Part shown: piece by piece, positions 16,202 through 23,721 of the stretch
Position numbering within the stretch: position 1 is the first letter of the stretch
Layout: each line of letters opens with the position of its first letter
Assembly: GCA_052387235.1 (NCBI GenBank)
Contig: JBQTJJ010000047.1
Span: 1-53,037 of the forward strand
DNA: 53,037 nucleotides
Direction: 5' to 3'
Source: JBQTJJ01 sp052387235
GTDB lineage: Bacteria; Actinomycetota; Acidimicrobiia; Acidimicrobiales; GCA-2861595
Made by a program: the position numbers and the translations under genes
Notes under the pieces: generated by a model
Seen by the model: the letters and a program-made list of their open reading frames with translations, nothing else
The model's database searches: none
What the model was told of the DNA's origin: nothing

Positions 16202-16953
16202 GGACGGGTGCCGGCGCGCCAGGACCGCTCACCCCGGGCCGGCCGGCGGCCGCGGGAGCCCCAGGAGGCCCGTCGGGGCCTGTTCCGGCGCCCGCCGGAG
16301 GACTCCCGCCATGCCCGCCAGCGCTCCTCCATGGCCGGTCGCCGCGCGCGCGGCGCCAGCGGACGGGGCGGCACGACCTCGGCCTGGCGCCAGACCTTGA
16401 AGAAGCGCTGGACGGCCGTGACCAGGGTGAGGGCGAGCATCACCCACAGGACCGGGACGAGCAGGGCGCTCACGAGCAGGCCGAAGCAGAGCGCCATGAT
16501 GCGCTCGGCCCGCTCCATGAGCCCGCCTTTGGCGGTGTAGCCGAGCGACTCGGCCTTGGCCCGCTCGTAGGAGATCAGGGCCGACGACCCGAGCACGGCG
16601 AAGGGCAGCAGGGCGGCCCGGCCGCCGTGCTCCCCGGCCAGGTACCACCCGATCCCCCCGAGGACGAGGGCGTCGGTGACGCGGTCCGACACCGAGTCGA
16701 AGAACGCGCCCCGGGGGCCCGCCGTGCCCGCCGCCTTGGCCACCGGCCCGTCGAACAGGTCGAGGAGGGCGGCGGCCAACAGCAGCGCCAGGCCGAGCCC
16801 GAGCCGCCCGGAGCCGATGGCCACGGCGGTGGCCACGCCGAGGACCAGCCCGAGGGCGGTGAGGTGATCGGCCGTGAGACCGGTGCGGCGCATGGTGGTG
16901 GCCACCGGGTCGGTGACCCGGTCGACCCCGCCGCGCCAGCGTCCGTCGAACAA
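16198..16953 (-). CDS. pgsA: Phosphatidylinositol phosphate synthase-like CDP-alcohol phosphatidyltransferase
   Basis: This encodes a 251-aa integral membrane protein. The CDP-alcohol phosphotransferase motif runs D-x2-D-G-x2-A-K-x8-G-x3-D-x3-D at DLFDGPVAK...GAFFDSVSD; the usual Arg after Ala is Lys here. Several membrane helices follow and the C-terminal tail is Arg-rich. By synteny with mycobacterial Rv2612c it would join inositol phosphate to CDP-diacylglycerol. The start is TTG at 16953, supported by AGGAG 6 nt upstream. It is the first gene of pgsA-patA. Confidence 0.88.
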   Translation of the reverse strand: MFDGRWRGGVDRVTDPVATTMRRTGLTADHLTALGLVLGVATAVAIGSGRLGLGLALLLAAALLDLFDGPVAKAAGTAGPRGAFFDSVSDRVTDALVLGGIGWYLAGEHGGRAALLPFAVLGSSALISYERAKAESLGYTAKGGLMERAERIMALCFGLLVSALLVPVLWVMLALTLVTAVQRFFKVWRQAEVVPPRPLAPRARRPAMEERWRAWRESSGGRRNRPRRASWGSRGRRPARGERSWRAGTRP

Positions 16954-17054
16954 GAGCGGCTCCTGGAAGATAGCGGGAGTAGCACTACAAGCTAGCAGCG
17001 CCCAAAGGTACGCTTGCGTCTTTCCACAGCGACGACCCTTCAGCGAGGCGCCCG

Positions 17055-19112
17055 GTGAAGAGCTTCCCGTCCCAGAAGATCCGCAACGTGGCCCTGGTCG
17101 GGCACGGCGGCGCCGGGAAGACGACGCTCACCGAGGCCCTGCTGGCGTGCTCGGGGGCGATCACCCGCCAGGGCCGGGTCGAGGACGGCAACACCACCAC
17201 CGACTTCGACCCAGAGGAGGTCAAGCGCCGGCTGTCGCTCTCGGTGGCCATGGCGCCGGTGGAGCACAAGGGGCACAAGATCAACGTCCTCGACTGCCCC
17301 GGCTACGCCGACTTCATCGGCGAGGTGGAGTCGGCCCTGCGGGTGGCCGACCTGGCGGTGTTCGTGGTGAGCGCGGTCGAGGGGGTCGAGGTCCAGACCG
17401 AGGCGGCCTGGAAGATCGCGGCCGGGCTGGGGCTGCCCCGGATGATCTTCGTCAACAAGCTGGACCGGGAGCGGGCCAGCTTCGACCGCACCCTCGATCA
17501 GCTGCGGGACACCTTCGGCGCCGGCATCGCGCCGCTGGAGCTGCCCATCGGCGACGAGGACCGCTTCCGCGGCGTGGCCGATCTCCTCACCGACACCGCC
17601 ATCACCTACGACACGGGCAAGGCGGTGACGGGCGCCATCCCCGACGAGATGGAGGCCCGGGAGCACGAGGTCCACGACAACCTGGTCGAGGGCATCGTCG
17701 TGGGCGACGACGACCTCATGATCCGCTACCTGGACGGCGACGTCCCGAGCCCCAAGGAGCTGGAGGACACCCTCGCCAAGGGCGTGTTCGCGGCCCAGGT
17801 GTACCCGGTGATCTGCGGGTCGGCGTCCAAGTGCGTGGCCATCGACCGCCTGGCCGACTTCATCTGCGAGATCGGCCCGTCGCCGCTGGACCGCCCGCCG
17901 GTGGTGGTGGAGGCGGGCGACAGCCTCTCGGAGGTGGCCTGCGACCCGAACGGCCCTCCCCTCGCCTACGTCTGGAAGACGCTGGCCGACCCGTACGTGG
18001 GGAAGGTGTCGATGTTCAAGGTGCTCTCCGGCACCATCAGGCCAGACACGGTGCTCACCAACCCCCGCACCCACTCCGACGAGCGCCTGCACGCCCTCTT
18101 CACCCTCCGGGGCAAGGACCAGGAGCAGCTGCCCGACGTGCCCGCCGGCGACATCGCGGCCGTGGCCAAGCTGAGCGGCACCAACACCGGCGACACCCTG
18201 GCGCCCAAGGGCACGCCGGTGCGCATTCCGGCCACCGCCGTCTCGGAGCCGGTGCTCTCCATCGCCATACGGCCCCGGTCGAAGGGCGACGAGGACAAGC
18301 TCATGACCGCCCTGCACAAGCTGCAGGACGAGGACCCGGCCCTGGTCGTGCGGCGCGACGACGAGACGCACCAGACGCTGCTGGCCGGCATGGGCGAGAC
18401 CCACCTCGCCATCGTCACCGAGCGGCTGGCCCGCAAGTTCGGCGTTGAGGTCGAGACGGAGGAGGTGCAGGTCCCGTTCCGGGAGACCATCACGCGGGCG
18501 GCCGACGCCGAGGGCAAGTACAAGAAGCAGACCGGCGGGCACGGCCAGTTCGGCGTGGCCTTCATCAAGGTCGAGCCCCTGGAGCGGGGCGGCGGCTTCG
18601 AGTTCGTCGACCAGATCGTGGGGGGCGCCATCCCCCGCCAGTTCATACCGGCGGTGGAGAAGGGCGTGGCCGAGACCATGGCCCGCGGAGGGGTGTTCGG
18701 CTATCCCGTGGTGGACGTCAAGGTCGTGCTCTACGACGGCAAGTACCACTCGGTGGACTCGTCGGAGATGAGCTTCAAGATGGCCGGCTCCATCGGCTTC
18801 CAGGACGCCATGGCCAAGGCCGGCGCCGTGCTCCTGGAGCCCATCTCGCTGCTGGAGGTCACCGTGCCGGCCGCCTACCAGGGTGACGTCATGGGCGACC
18901 TCAACGCCCGGCGGGGCCGGGTCCAGGGCACCGACGCCGGCAACGACGGCGAGCAGATCATCGTGGCGATGGTCCCCACCTCGGAGGTCCTGCGCTACGC
19001 CATCGACCTGCGCTCCATCACCGGCGGCCGGGGCCGGTTCACCGTCACCCACGACCACTACGACCTGCTGCCCCAGCACCTCTACGACAAGGTCGCCCGC
19101 AAGGCCGAGTAG
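17055..19112 (+). CDS. fusA2: Elongation factor G-like GTPase (FusA2/EF-G2 type)
   Basis: This encodes a 685-aa translational GTPase of the EF-G2 type found beside canonical EF-G in actinobacteria. The G1 motif is GHGGAGKT (16-23), G3 is DCPGYADF and G4 is NKLD. Domains II-V are present, including the KYKKQTGGHGQFGVAF block of domain IV and GDLNARRGRVQG in domain V. Its true role in translation is unsettled for this subfamily. The GTG start follows CGAGGCGCCCG with only a weak ribosome site. The gene interrupts, on the opposite strand, the thrS-HIT/pgsA synteny. Its stop abuts a 27-bp palindrome. Confidence 0.92.
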   Translation: MKSFPSQKIRNVALVGHGGAGKTTLTEALLACSGAITRQGRVEDGNTTTDFDPEEVKRRLSLSVAMAPVEHKGHKINVLDCPGYADFIGEVESALRVADLAVFVVSAVEGVEVQTEAAWKIAAGLGLPRMIFVNKLDRERASFDRTLDQLRDTFGAGIAPLELPIGDEDRFRGVADLLTDTAITYDTGKAVTGAIPDEMEAREHEVHDNLVEGIVVGDDDLMIRYLDGDVPSPKELEDTLAKGVFAAQVYPVICGSASKCVAIDRLADFICEIGPSPLDRPPVVVEAGDSLSEVACDPNGPPLAYVWKTLADPYVGKVSMFKVLSGTIRPDTVLTNPRTHSDERLHALFTLRGKDQEQLPDVPAGDIAAVAKLSGTNTGDTLAPKGTPVRIPATAVSEPVLSIAIRPRSKGDEDKLMTALHKLQDEDPALVVRRDDETHQTLLAGMGETHLAIVTERLARKFGVEVETEEVQVPFRETITRAADAEGKYKKQTGGHGQFGVAFIKVEPLERGGGFEFVDQIVGGAIPRQFIPAVEKGVAETMARGGVFGYPVVDVKVVLYDGKYHSVDSSEMSFKMAGSIGFQDAMAKAGAVLLEPISLLEVTVPAAYQGDVMGDLNARRGRVQGTDAGNDGEQIIVAMVPTSEVLRYAIDLRSITGGRGRFTVTHDHYDLLPQHLYDKVARKAE

Positions 19113-19168
19113 CCCACTCCCGAGTAAATAGCTCCCCGAAACGGGGAGCTATTTACTCGGGAGTGGGC
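19112..19168. repeat. Palindromic repeat family, copy 1 (27-bp stem)
   Basis: A perfect inverted repeat pairs 19112-19138 with 19142-19168 around the loop AAA. The arm contains CGAGTAAATAGCTCCCC. It touches the fusA2 stop codon on one side and contains the TAA stop of the convergent gene on the other. Related palindromes lie at 47896 and 50725. Bidirectional termination is a likely function here. Confidence 0.95.
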
Positions 19169-19707
19169 GGGGACGACGACGCCGGCCTGCGGAGCTCGGT
19201 CCAGTCCTCCGGGTTGTCCTCGACGAAGTGGGCCACCACCGAGCCGTCGACGCCGTCGACCAGGACCAGGCCCCGGCGGGACGGCGGGTCCTCGGACGAG
19301 TAGAGGAGGATGCGCCAGGTGGGGCGGCTGCGCAGGCCGCGCCACGCCAGCTGGGCCGAGGCGTGGCCGACGGGGAAGCCGACCTCCCGGGAGGCCGCCA
19401 CCAGGGCGTCGGTCTCGCGCACGGCCAGGTGCCAGCCCGCGGCCAGGTGGAAGGCGCCGATGGCGCCGAGCAGGACCGCGGCCAGGAGCATGCCGTCGTT
19501 GACCAGGACGGCGCCGTCGGCGCGGGTGGCCCACAGGGCCAGGCAGATGGCGGCGGTCACGAGGTGGATGGCGCCGGGGATGCGGCGCCGGCTGTTGTCG
19601 GGGAACGTGTAGGGGCCGCGGTAGCCGGTGACGTCGAGGTCGTCGGGCAGCTCGGCGCCGTCGTCGTCGGGATCGAGGTCGTCCGCCGGGTCGCGAGGTG
19701 CAGCCAC
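19153..19707 (-). CDS. Conserved-type membrane protein of unknown function
   Basis: This encodes a 184-aa protein. An acidic N-terminal region (DDLDPDDDGAELPDDLDV) precedes GYRGPYTFPDNSRRRIPG, then two hydrophobic helices (about 45-60 and 70-92), and a C-terminal globular part (WRILLYSSEDPPSRRGLVLVD...). The GTG start lies 9 nt after the HIT gene, so thrS, HIT gene and this gene form one operon. The stop codon lies inside the palindromic repeat, so the last residues (PPTPE) are repeat-derived. I do not recognise a named family. Confidence 0.78.
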   Translation of the reverse strand: MAAPRDPADDLDPDDDGAELPDDLDVTGYRGPYTFPDNSRRRIPGAIHLVTAAICLALWATRADGAVLVNDGMLLAAVLLGAIGAFHLAAGWHLAVRETDALVAASREVGFPVGHASAQLAWRGLRSRPTWRILLYSSEDPPSRRGLVLVDGVDGSVVAHFVEDNPEDWTELRRPASSSPPTPE

Positions 19708-19716
19708 GACCGCAGG

Positions 19717-20208
19717 CTACGTGGGCCAGCCCGCCCGCAGCCGCTCGGCCGTGGCCGGGAGCGACTCCGGCAGGACCCGTGTCCCCGCCACGGCCGTCAT
19801 GAAGTTGGTGTCGCCGTCCCAGCGGGGCAGGACGTGGAGGTGGAGGTGGCCGGGCAGCCCGGCGCCGGCCGGGCGGCCGAGGTTGGCCCCGACGTTGAGC
19901 CCATGGGGGCCGTAGGCGGCCTTGACGGCCCGCACCGCGTCGACGGTGGCCGCCCACAGCTCGGCCGCCTCGGTCGCGTCGAGCTCCTCCAGGTCGGCCA
20001 CGTGGCGCACCGGCATGGCCATGACGTGGCCGGTGGTGTACGGGTAGGCGTTGAGGATCACGGCGCAGGTGGCGCCGCGCCACACCACGGCGCTCCCCTC
20101 CTCCACCACCCGGCACAGCACGCAGCCGCCGGCGTCCGGCTCCGGGTCCCCGGCCGACACGTAGCCGGCCCGCCAGCCGGCCCAGAGCCGCTCCAGGCCG
20201 TCGCTCAC
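19717..20208 (-). CDS. HIT family protein (diadenosine tetraphosphate phosphorylase-like)
   Basis: This encodes a 163-aa HIT-domain protein. The catalytic triad motif is GHLHLHVLPRW, preceded by VILNAYPYTTGHVMAMPVRH and GLNVGANLGRPAGAGLPG, typical of Ap4A phosphorylase/hydrolase members such as Rv2613c. An N-terminal Cys pair (CVLC) may bind a metal. The GTG start overlaps the thrS stop as GTGA. Coupling to an aminoacyl-tRNA synthetase fits removal of the Ap4A made as a by-product by such enzymes; that link is inference. Confidence 0.9.
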   Translation of the reverse strand: MSDGLERLWAGWRAGYVSAGDPEPDAGGCVLCRVVEEGSAVVWRGATCAVILNAYPYTTGHVMAMPVRHVADLEELDATEAAELWAATVDAVRAVKAAYGPHGLNVGANLGRPAGAGLPGHLHLHVLPRWDGDTNFMTAVAGTRVLPESLPATAERLRAGWPT

Positions 20209-22151
20209 GCCGCCCGGCTGTCGACCTCGGCCCGCAGGCGGGCCACGAAGTCGTCGAGGGCCACGCCCCGCTCCGGCCGGCCCCCGCCGCGGGCGTTCAC
20301 GCCCACCGTGCCGGCGGCCACGTCGTCGTCGCCGACGACCAGGACGTAGGGGAGCTTCTCCAGCTTGGCCCGGCGGATGCGGGAGCCCAGGGGCTCGTCG
20401 CCGGCCACCCAGTCGGCCCGGAAGCCCTCGTCCTTCAGCCGTGCGGCCACGCCTGCGGCCGTGCCGTCGTGGTCGTTGCGGACGCCCAGGACCCGCACCT
20501 GCACCGGGGCCAGCCAGGCCGGGAAGGCGCCGGCGTGGTGCTCCACCAGCACGCCGAAGAACCGCTCCACCGACCCGAACAGGGCCCGGTGGACGATGTA
20601 GGGGCGGTGGCGGGCGTTGTCGGCGCCGGTGAACTCCAGGTCGAAGCGGGGGGCCAGCTGGAAGTCCACCTGGAGGGTGGACATCTGCCAGCGCCGGCCG
20701 ATGGCGTCGCGGATGTGGACGTCGATCTTCGGGGCGTAGAAGGCGCCCTCCCCCTCGGCCACCACGTACGGCACCTCGGCCGCCTCGAGGGCCAGGCGCA
20801 GTGCCTCGGTGGCGATGTCCCACTGGGCGGGGTCGCCCACGTACTTCTCGGGCCGGGTGGCCAGCTCGGCCTCGAAGTCCTCGAAGCCGAAGGTGCGGAG
20901 CAGGCGGATGACGAAGGCCAGCAGGCTGGCCAGCTCCGACTCGAGCTGGTCGGGGGTGCAGAAGATGTGCGAGTCGTCCTGGGTGAAGCCCCGGGCCCGG
21001 AGCAGGCCGTGGAGCACCCCCGAGCGCTCGAAGCGGTACACGGTGCCCAGCTCGAACAGCCGCAGGGGCAGGTCGCGGTACGACCGCTGCTGCGACCGGT
21101 AGACCAGCATGTGCATCGGGCAGTTCATGGGCTTTGGGTAGTAGGTGGCCCCCTCCATCTCCATGGGCGGGTACATGCCCTCGGCGTACCACTGGAGGTG
21201 GCCGGACGTCTCGAAGAGCGTGGACCTGGCCAGGTGGGGGGTGTAGACGAAGTCGTAGCCGCCGGCCTCGTGCTCGGCCCGCGAGTAGTCCTCCATGACC
21301 TTGCGGATGAGCCCGCCCTTGGGGTGGAACACGGCCAGGCCGCCGCCGACCTCGGACGGGAAGTGGAACAGGTCGAGCTCGACGCCGAGGCGGCGGTGGT
21401 CGCGCTTCTCCGCCTCCTCCACCTGGCGCAGGTGCTCGGCCAGCGCCTTGTCGGACTCCCAGGCCGTCCCGTAGATCCGCTGGAGCTGGGGCTTGTGCTC
21501 GTCGCCCCGCCAGTAGGCGCCGGCCACCCGGGTGAGCTTGAAGGCGCCGAGGCGCGACGTGGACGGCACGTGGGGCCCCCGGCACAGGTCCACGAACCGC
21601 TCGGTGTTCCGGTAGGCGCTGACGGCGCCGGCGTCGGCCCCCTCGGCCGGGTCGACCCCCTCGATGATCTCGACCTTGTACGGCTGGTCGGCGAACAGGG
21701 CCAGGCCCTCGTCGCGGGTGAGCTCCTCGCGGACGAACGGCTGGTCCTCCTCGACGATCGCACGCATGCGGGCCTCGATGCGCCCGAGGTCCTCGTCGCT
21801 GAACGAGGCGCCGCCGGGCAGGTCGAAGTCGTAGTAGAAGCCGTTCTCGATGGGCGGGCCGATGGCGAACTTGGCGCCCGGCCACAGCTGCAGCACGGCC
21901 TGGGCCATCACGTGGGCGGTGGAGTGGCGGAGGATCTCGCGCCCGTCGGGGCTGTCGCCGGTGATGATCTCGATCGCCCCTCCCTCCGGGGGCAGCGGCG
22001 CGCCGAGGTCGACCTTCGCGCCGTCCAGCCTGGCCGCGACGGCCGCCCTGGCCAGGCCCCGGCCGATGGATGCGGCGACGTCGGCGGCGGTGGAGCCGGC
22101 CGGCATCTCGCGCGAGGAGCCGTCGGGCAGGGTCACGGTGAGGGAGGCCAT
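20205..22151 (-). CDS. thrS: Threonine--tRNA ligase
   Basis: This encodes a 648-aa class II ThrRS with all domains: N-terminal TGS (TVTLPDGSSREMPAGSTAADV), editing domain (HSTAHVMAQAVLQLWPGAKF and the later CRGPHVPST), catalytic core with the zinc-site MNCPMHM, motif 2 YRFERSGVLHGLLRARGFTQDD and motif 3 region, and the C-terminal anticodon-binding domain (VRVLGVRNDHDGTA...VVGDDDVAAGTV). The start could be ATG 22151 or the GTG just before it. A 249-nt leader upstream contains a 10-bp hairpin. Confidence 0.97.
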   Translation of the reverse strand: MASLTVTLPDGSSREMPAGSTAADVAASIGRGLARAAVAARLDGAKVDLGAPLPPEGGAIEIITGDSPDGREILRHSTAHVMAQAVLQLWPGAKFAIGPPIENGFYYDFDLPGGASFSDEDLGRIEARMRAIVEEDQPFVREELTRDEGLALFADQPYKVEIIEGVDPAEGADAGAVSAYRNTERFVDLCRGPHVPSTSRLGAFKLTRVAGAYWRGDEHKPQLQRIYGTAWESDKALAEHLRQVEEAEKRDHRRLGVELDLFHFPSEVGGGLAVFHPKGGLIRKVMEDYSRAEHEAGGYDFVYTPHLARSTLFETSGHLQWYAEGMYPPMEMEGATYYPKPMNCPMHMLVYRSQQRSYRDLPLRLFELGTVYRFERSGVLHGLLRARGFTQDDSHIFCTPDQLESELASLLAFVIRLLRTFGFEDFEAELATRPEKYVGDPAQWDIATEALRLALEAAEVPYVVAEGEGAFYAPKIDVHIRDAIGRRWQMSTLQVDFQLAPRFDLEFTGADNARHRPYIVHRALFGSVERFFGVLVEHHAGAFPAWLAPVQVRVLGVRNDHDGTAAGVAARLKDEGFRADWVAGDEPLGSRIRRAKLEKLPYVLVVGDDDVAAGTVGVNARGGGRPERGVALDDFVARLRAEVDSRAA

Positions 22152-22291
22152 CACGCCAGGACAGTAATCGGCAGGCCCGGACGGGCCGGCCGGGTTCCGC
22201 CGCCGGAGCGGGGCCTGGCCGGCCCCGCCGCGGCGCTGGGACCGGGCCCGGTCGCGCCGGGGTCCGCACGCCCAGGGAAACTCAGGGGCGG

Positions 22292-22326
22292 TGCCGCCGC
22301 CGCGCTCACACCGCCAGGCGGCGGCA
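22292..22326. other. Perfect 10-bp hairpin in the thrS leader region
   Basis: TGCCGCCGCC (22292-22301) pairs with GGCGGCGGCA (22317-22326) around a 15-nt loop. It lies in the 249-nt gap between thrS and the upstream metallopeptidase gene. It could be the terminator of that gene or a leader structure of thrS. I see no other feature in the gap. Confidence 0.45.
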
Positions 22327-22400
22327 GTGCGTCGCGGGGTTCCTCGGTGCTGCCCCTGCAGTGGTGTCGGCCGGCGCCGGGCACGACTTGAGGGTCCGGC

Positions 22401-23657
22401 TCAGCCGGTGCGGCGGGCCGCCCACGCCTGCTCGAGGTCCCCCAGGGTCATGCCCGCGGCGCGGCGCAGCGCGTCGTCCACGTGGTGGTCCACGCTGCCG
22501 GGCGCCACCCGTGCCTCCCCCAGCACCCGGAAGAAGGCGCTCGGGGCGCCGGGCCCCCGCCTGGCCGCCAGCAGCGACACGGCGGCCCTGCTCTCGCCGT
22601 AGGAGCGGACGATGGCGGACGAGGGGCCGGTGCTGAGCTCGTAGTCGCGCGGCAGCCGGTCGTCGCCCCCGGCCGGTCGCCGCTCCCCCGCCCGCCGCCC
22701 GGTGGCGGTCCAGTCGGCGACCCCCTCGTGGACCCAGCCGGGCACGAACGGGCCGGTGATGCCGGCCGCGGCCACGTGCACCAGCTCGTGGACCAGGGTC
22801 TCCACCTGGCGGGGCCGGTCGTACAGGCCCAGCCGGGCGTCCTGGACGAGGATCCGGGGCGCCGTCGTGGTGTAGCCCTCGTCGCGCAGGGCCCCGTAGG
22901 ACGCGAAGGCCACGAACTTGTCGAGGTCCACGGTGGACTCCAGCAGCCGCTCCAGCTCGTCCACCGACCCCGGCAGCAGCAGCGGCACCCGGCCCGACCA
23001 GGGCTGGTCCCAGACGCCGGTGAAGGCGGCGACGGCCTCCTCGGCGATGGCGGCCAGCGCCCTGGCCCGCCCGGCCTGCTCCGGATGGCTGACGACGAGC
23101 ACGTGCTCGGTGCGCAGGAGCTGGACGGGCCCGAAGTCCCACGGCTGGCGGTCGGTCTCGAGGCCGAGGGCCTCCAGGTCGGCGTCGCCCCCGACGTACC
23201 AGCGCCCGCGCCGCTGCACGAAGGTGAGCCACAGCTCGTCCACGTTGTCCCGGTCGTCGTAGCCCTCGAGCCGGTAGGACTGGCGGGTCTCGGGCAGGAA
23301 CACCGGCGCCGTGCCGTACCGGCCGGCGGCGGCCGCGCCCAGGTCGCCGGTGTCGTCGACGACGGCCCGCAGGGCGAACCCGCGCAGCGGCAGCGAGCGG
23401 AGCCCGTCGAACTGGCGGGCCTGGGCGTCCTTGAAGGCGGCGGGGGCGGACGGGTCCACGGTGGCCAGGAACGCGTCCCGGTCCCCGCCGCGCACCGCCT
23501 CGGCCCGGGTGTCGAGGACGGCCTGGGCCCCAGCCAGGGGGTCGGCGGCGGCCGCGCCGGCGGCCACGGTCGCCGGACCCGCGCCCGCCCCGGCGAGGAC
23601 GAGCGCGAGGACGGCGGCCGCGCCCGGGGCCCGGCGTCGCGGTCGCAGGGTCGGCAT
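22401..23657 (-). CDS. Putative exported gluzincin-type metallopeptidase
   Basis: This encodes a 418-aa protein with an N-terminal export signal (RPRRRAPGAAAVLALVLAGAGAG). The second half carries LVHELVHVAAAG near residue 288 followed by HEGVADW near 309, the HExxH-x(n)-E layout of the peptidase MA clan. The first half (DTRAEAVRGGDRDAFLATVD...YDDRDNVDELWLTFVQRRGRWYV) looks like an NTF2/lumazine-type accessory domain. Substrate unknown. It is divergent from the coiled-coil gene, with 64 nt between the starts. The ATG at 23657 fits the signal peptide. Confidence 0.75.
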   Translation of the reverse strand: MPTLRPRRRAPGAAAVLALVLAGAGAGPATVAAGAAAADPLAGAQAVLDTRAEAVRGGDRDAFLATVDPSAPAAFKDAQARQFDGLRSLPLRGFALRAVVDDTGDLGAAAAGRYGTAPVFLPETRQSYRLEGYDDRDNVDELWLTFVQRRGRWYVGGDADLEALGLETDRQPWDFGPVQLLRTEHVLVVSHPEQAGRARALAAIAEEAVAAFTGVWDQPWSGRVPLLLPGSVDELERLLESTVDLDKFVAFASYGALRDEGYTTTAPRILVQDARLGLYDRPRQVETLVHELVHVAAAGITGPFVPGWVHEGVADWTATGRRAGERRPAGGDDRLPRDYELSTGPSSAIVRSYGESRAAVSLLAARRGPGAPSAFFRVLGEARVAPGSVDHHVDDALRRAAGMTLGDLEQAWAARRTG

Positions 23658-23721
23658 CGCTCCAGTGTGGCCGTCCGGGTATCCCCCGGCGCGGGCACGC
23701 CACTCTGTACCTTCTCCTGCC

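Noticed and set aside
22230..22330. Possible T-box riboswitch upstream of thrS
   Set aside because: The TGGNACCGCG box and a specifier stem with an ACC codon are not visible; GC-rich DNA easily produces a partial match.
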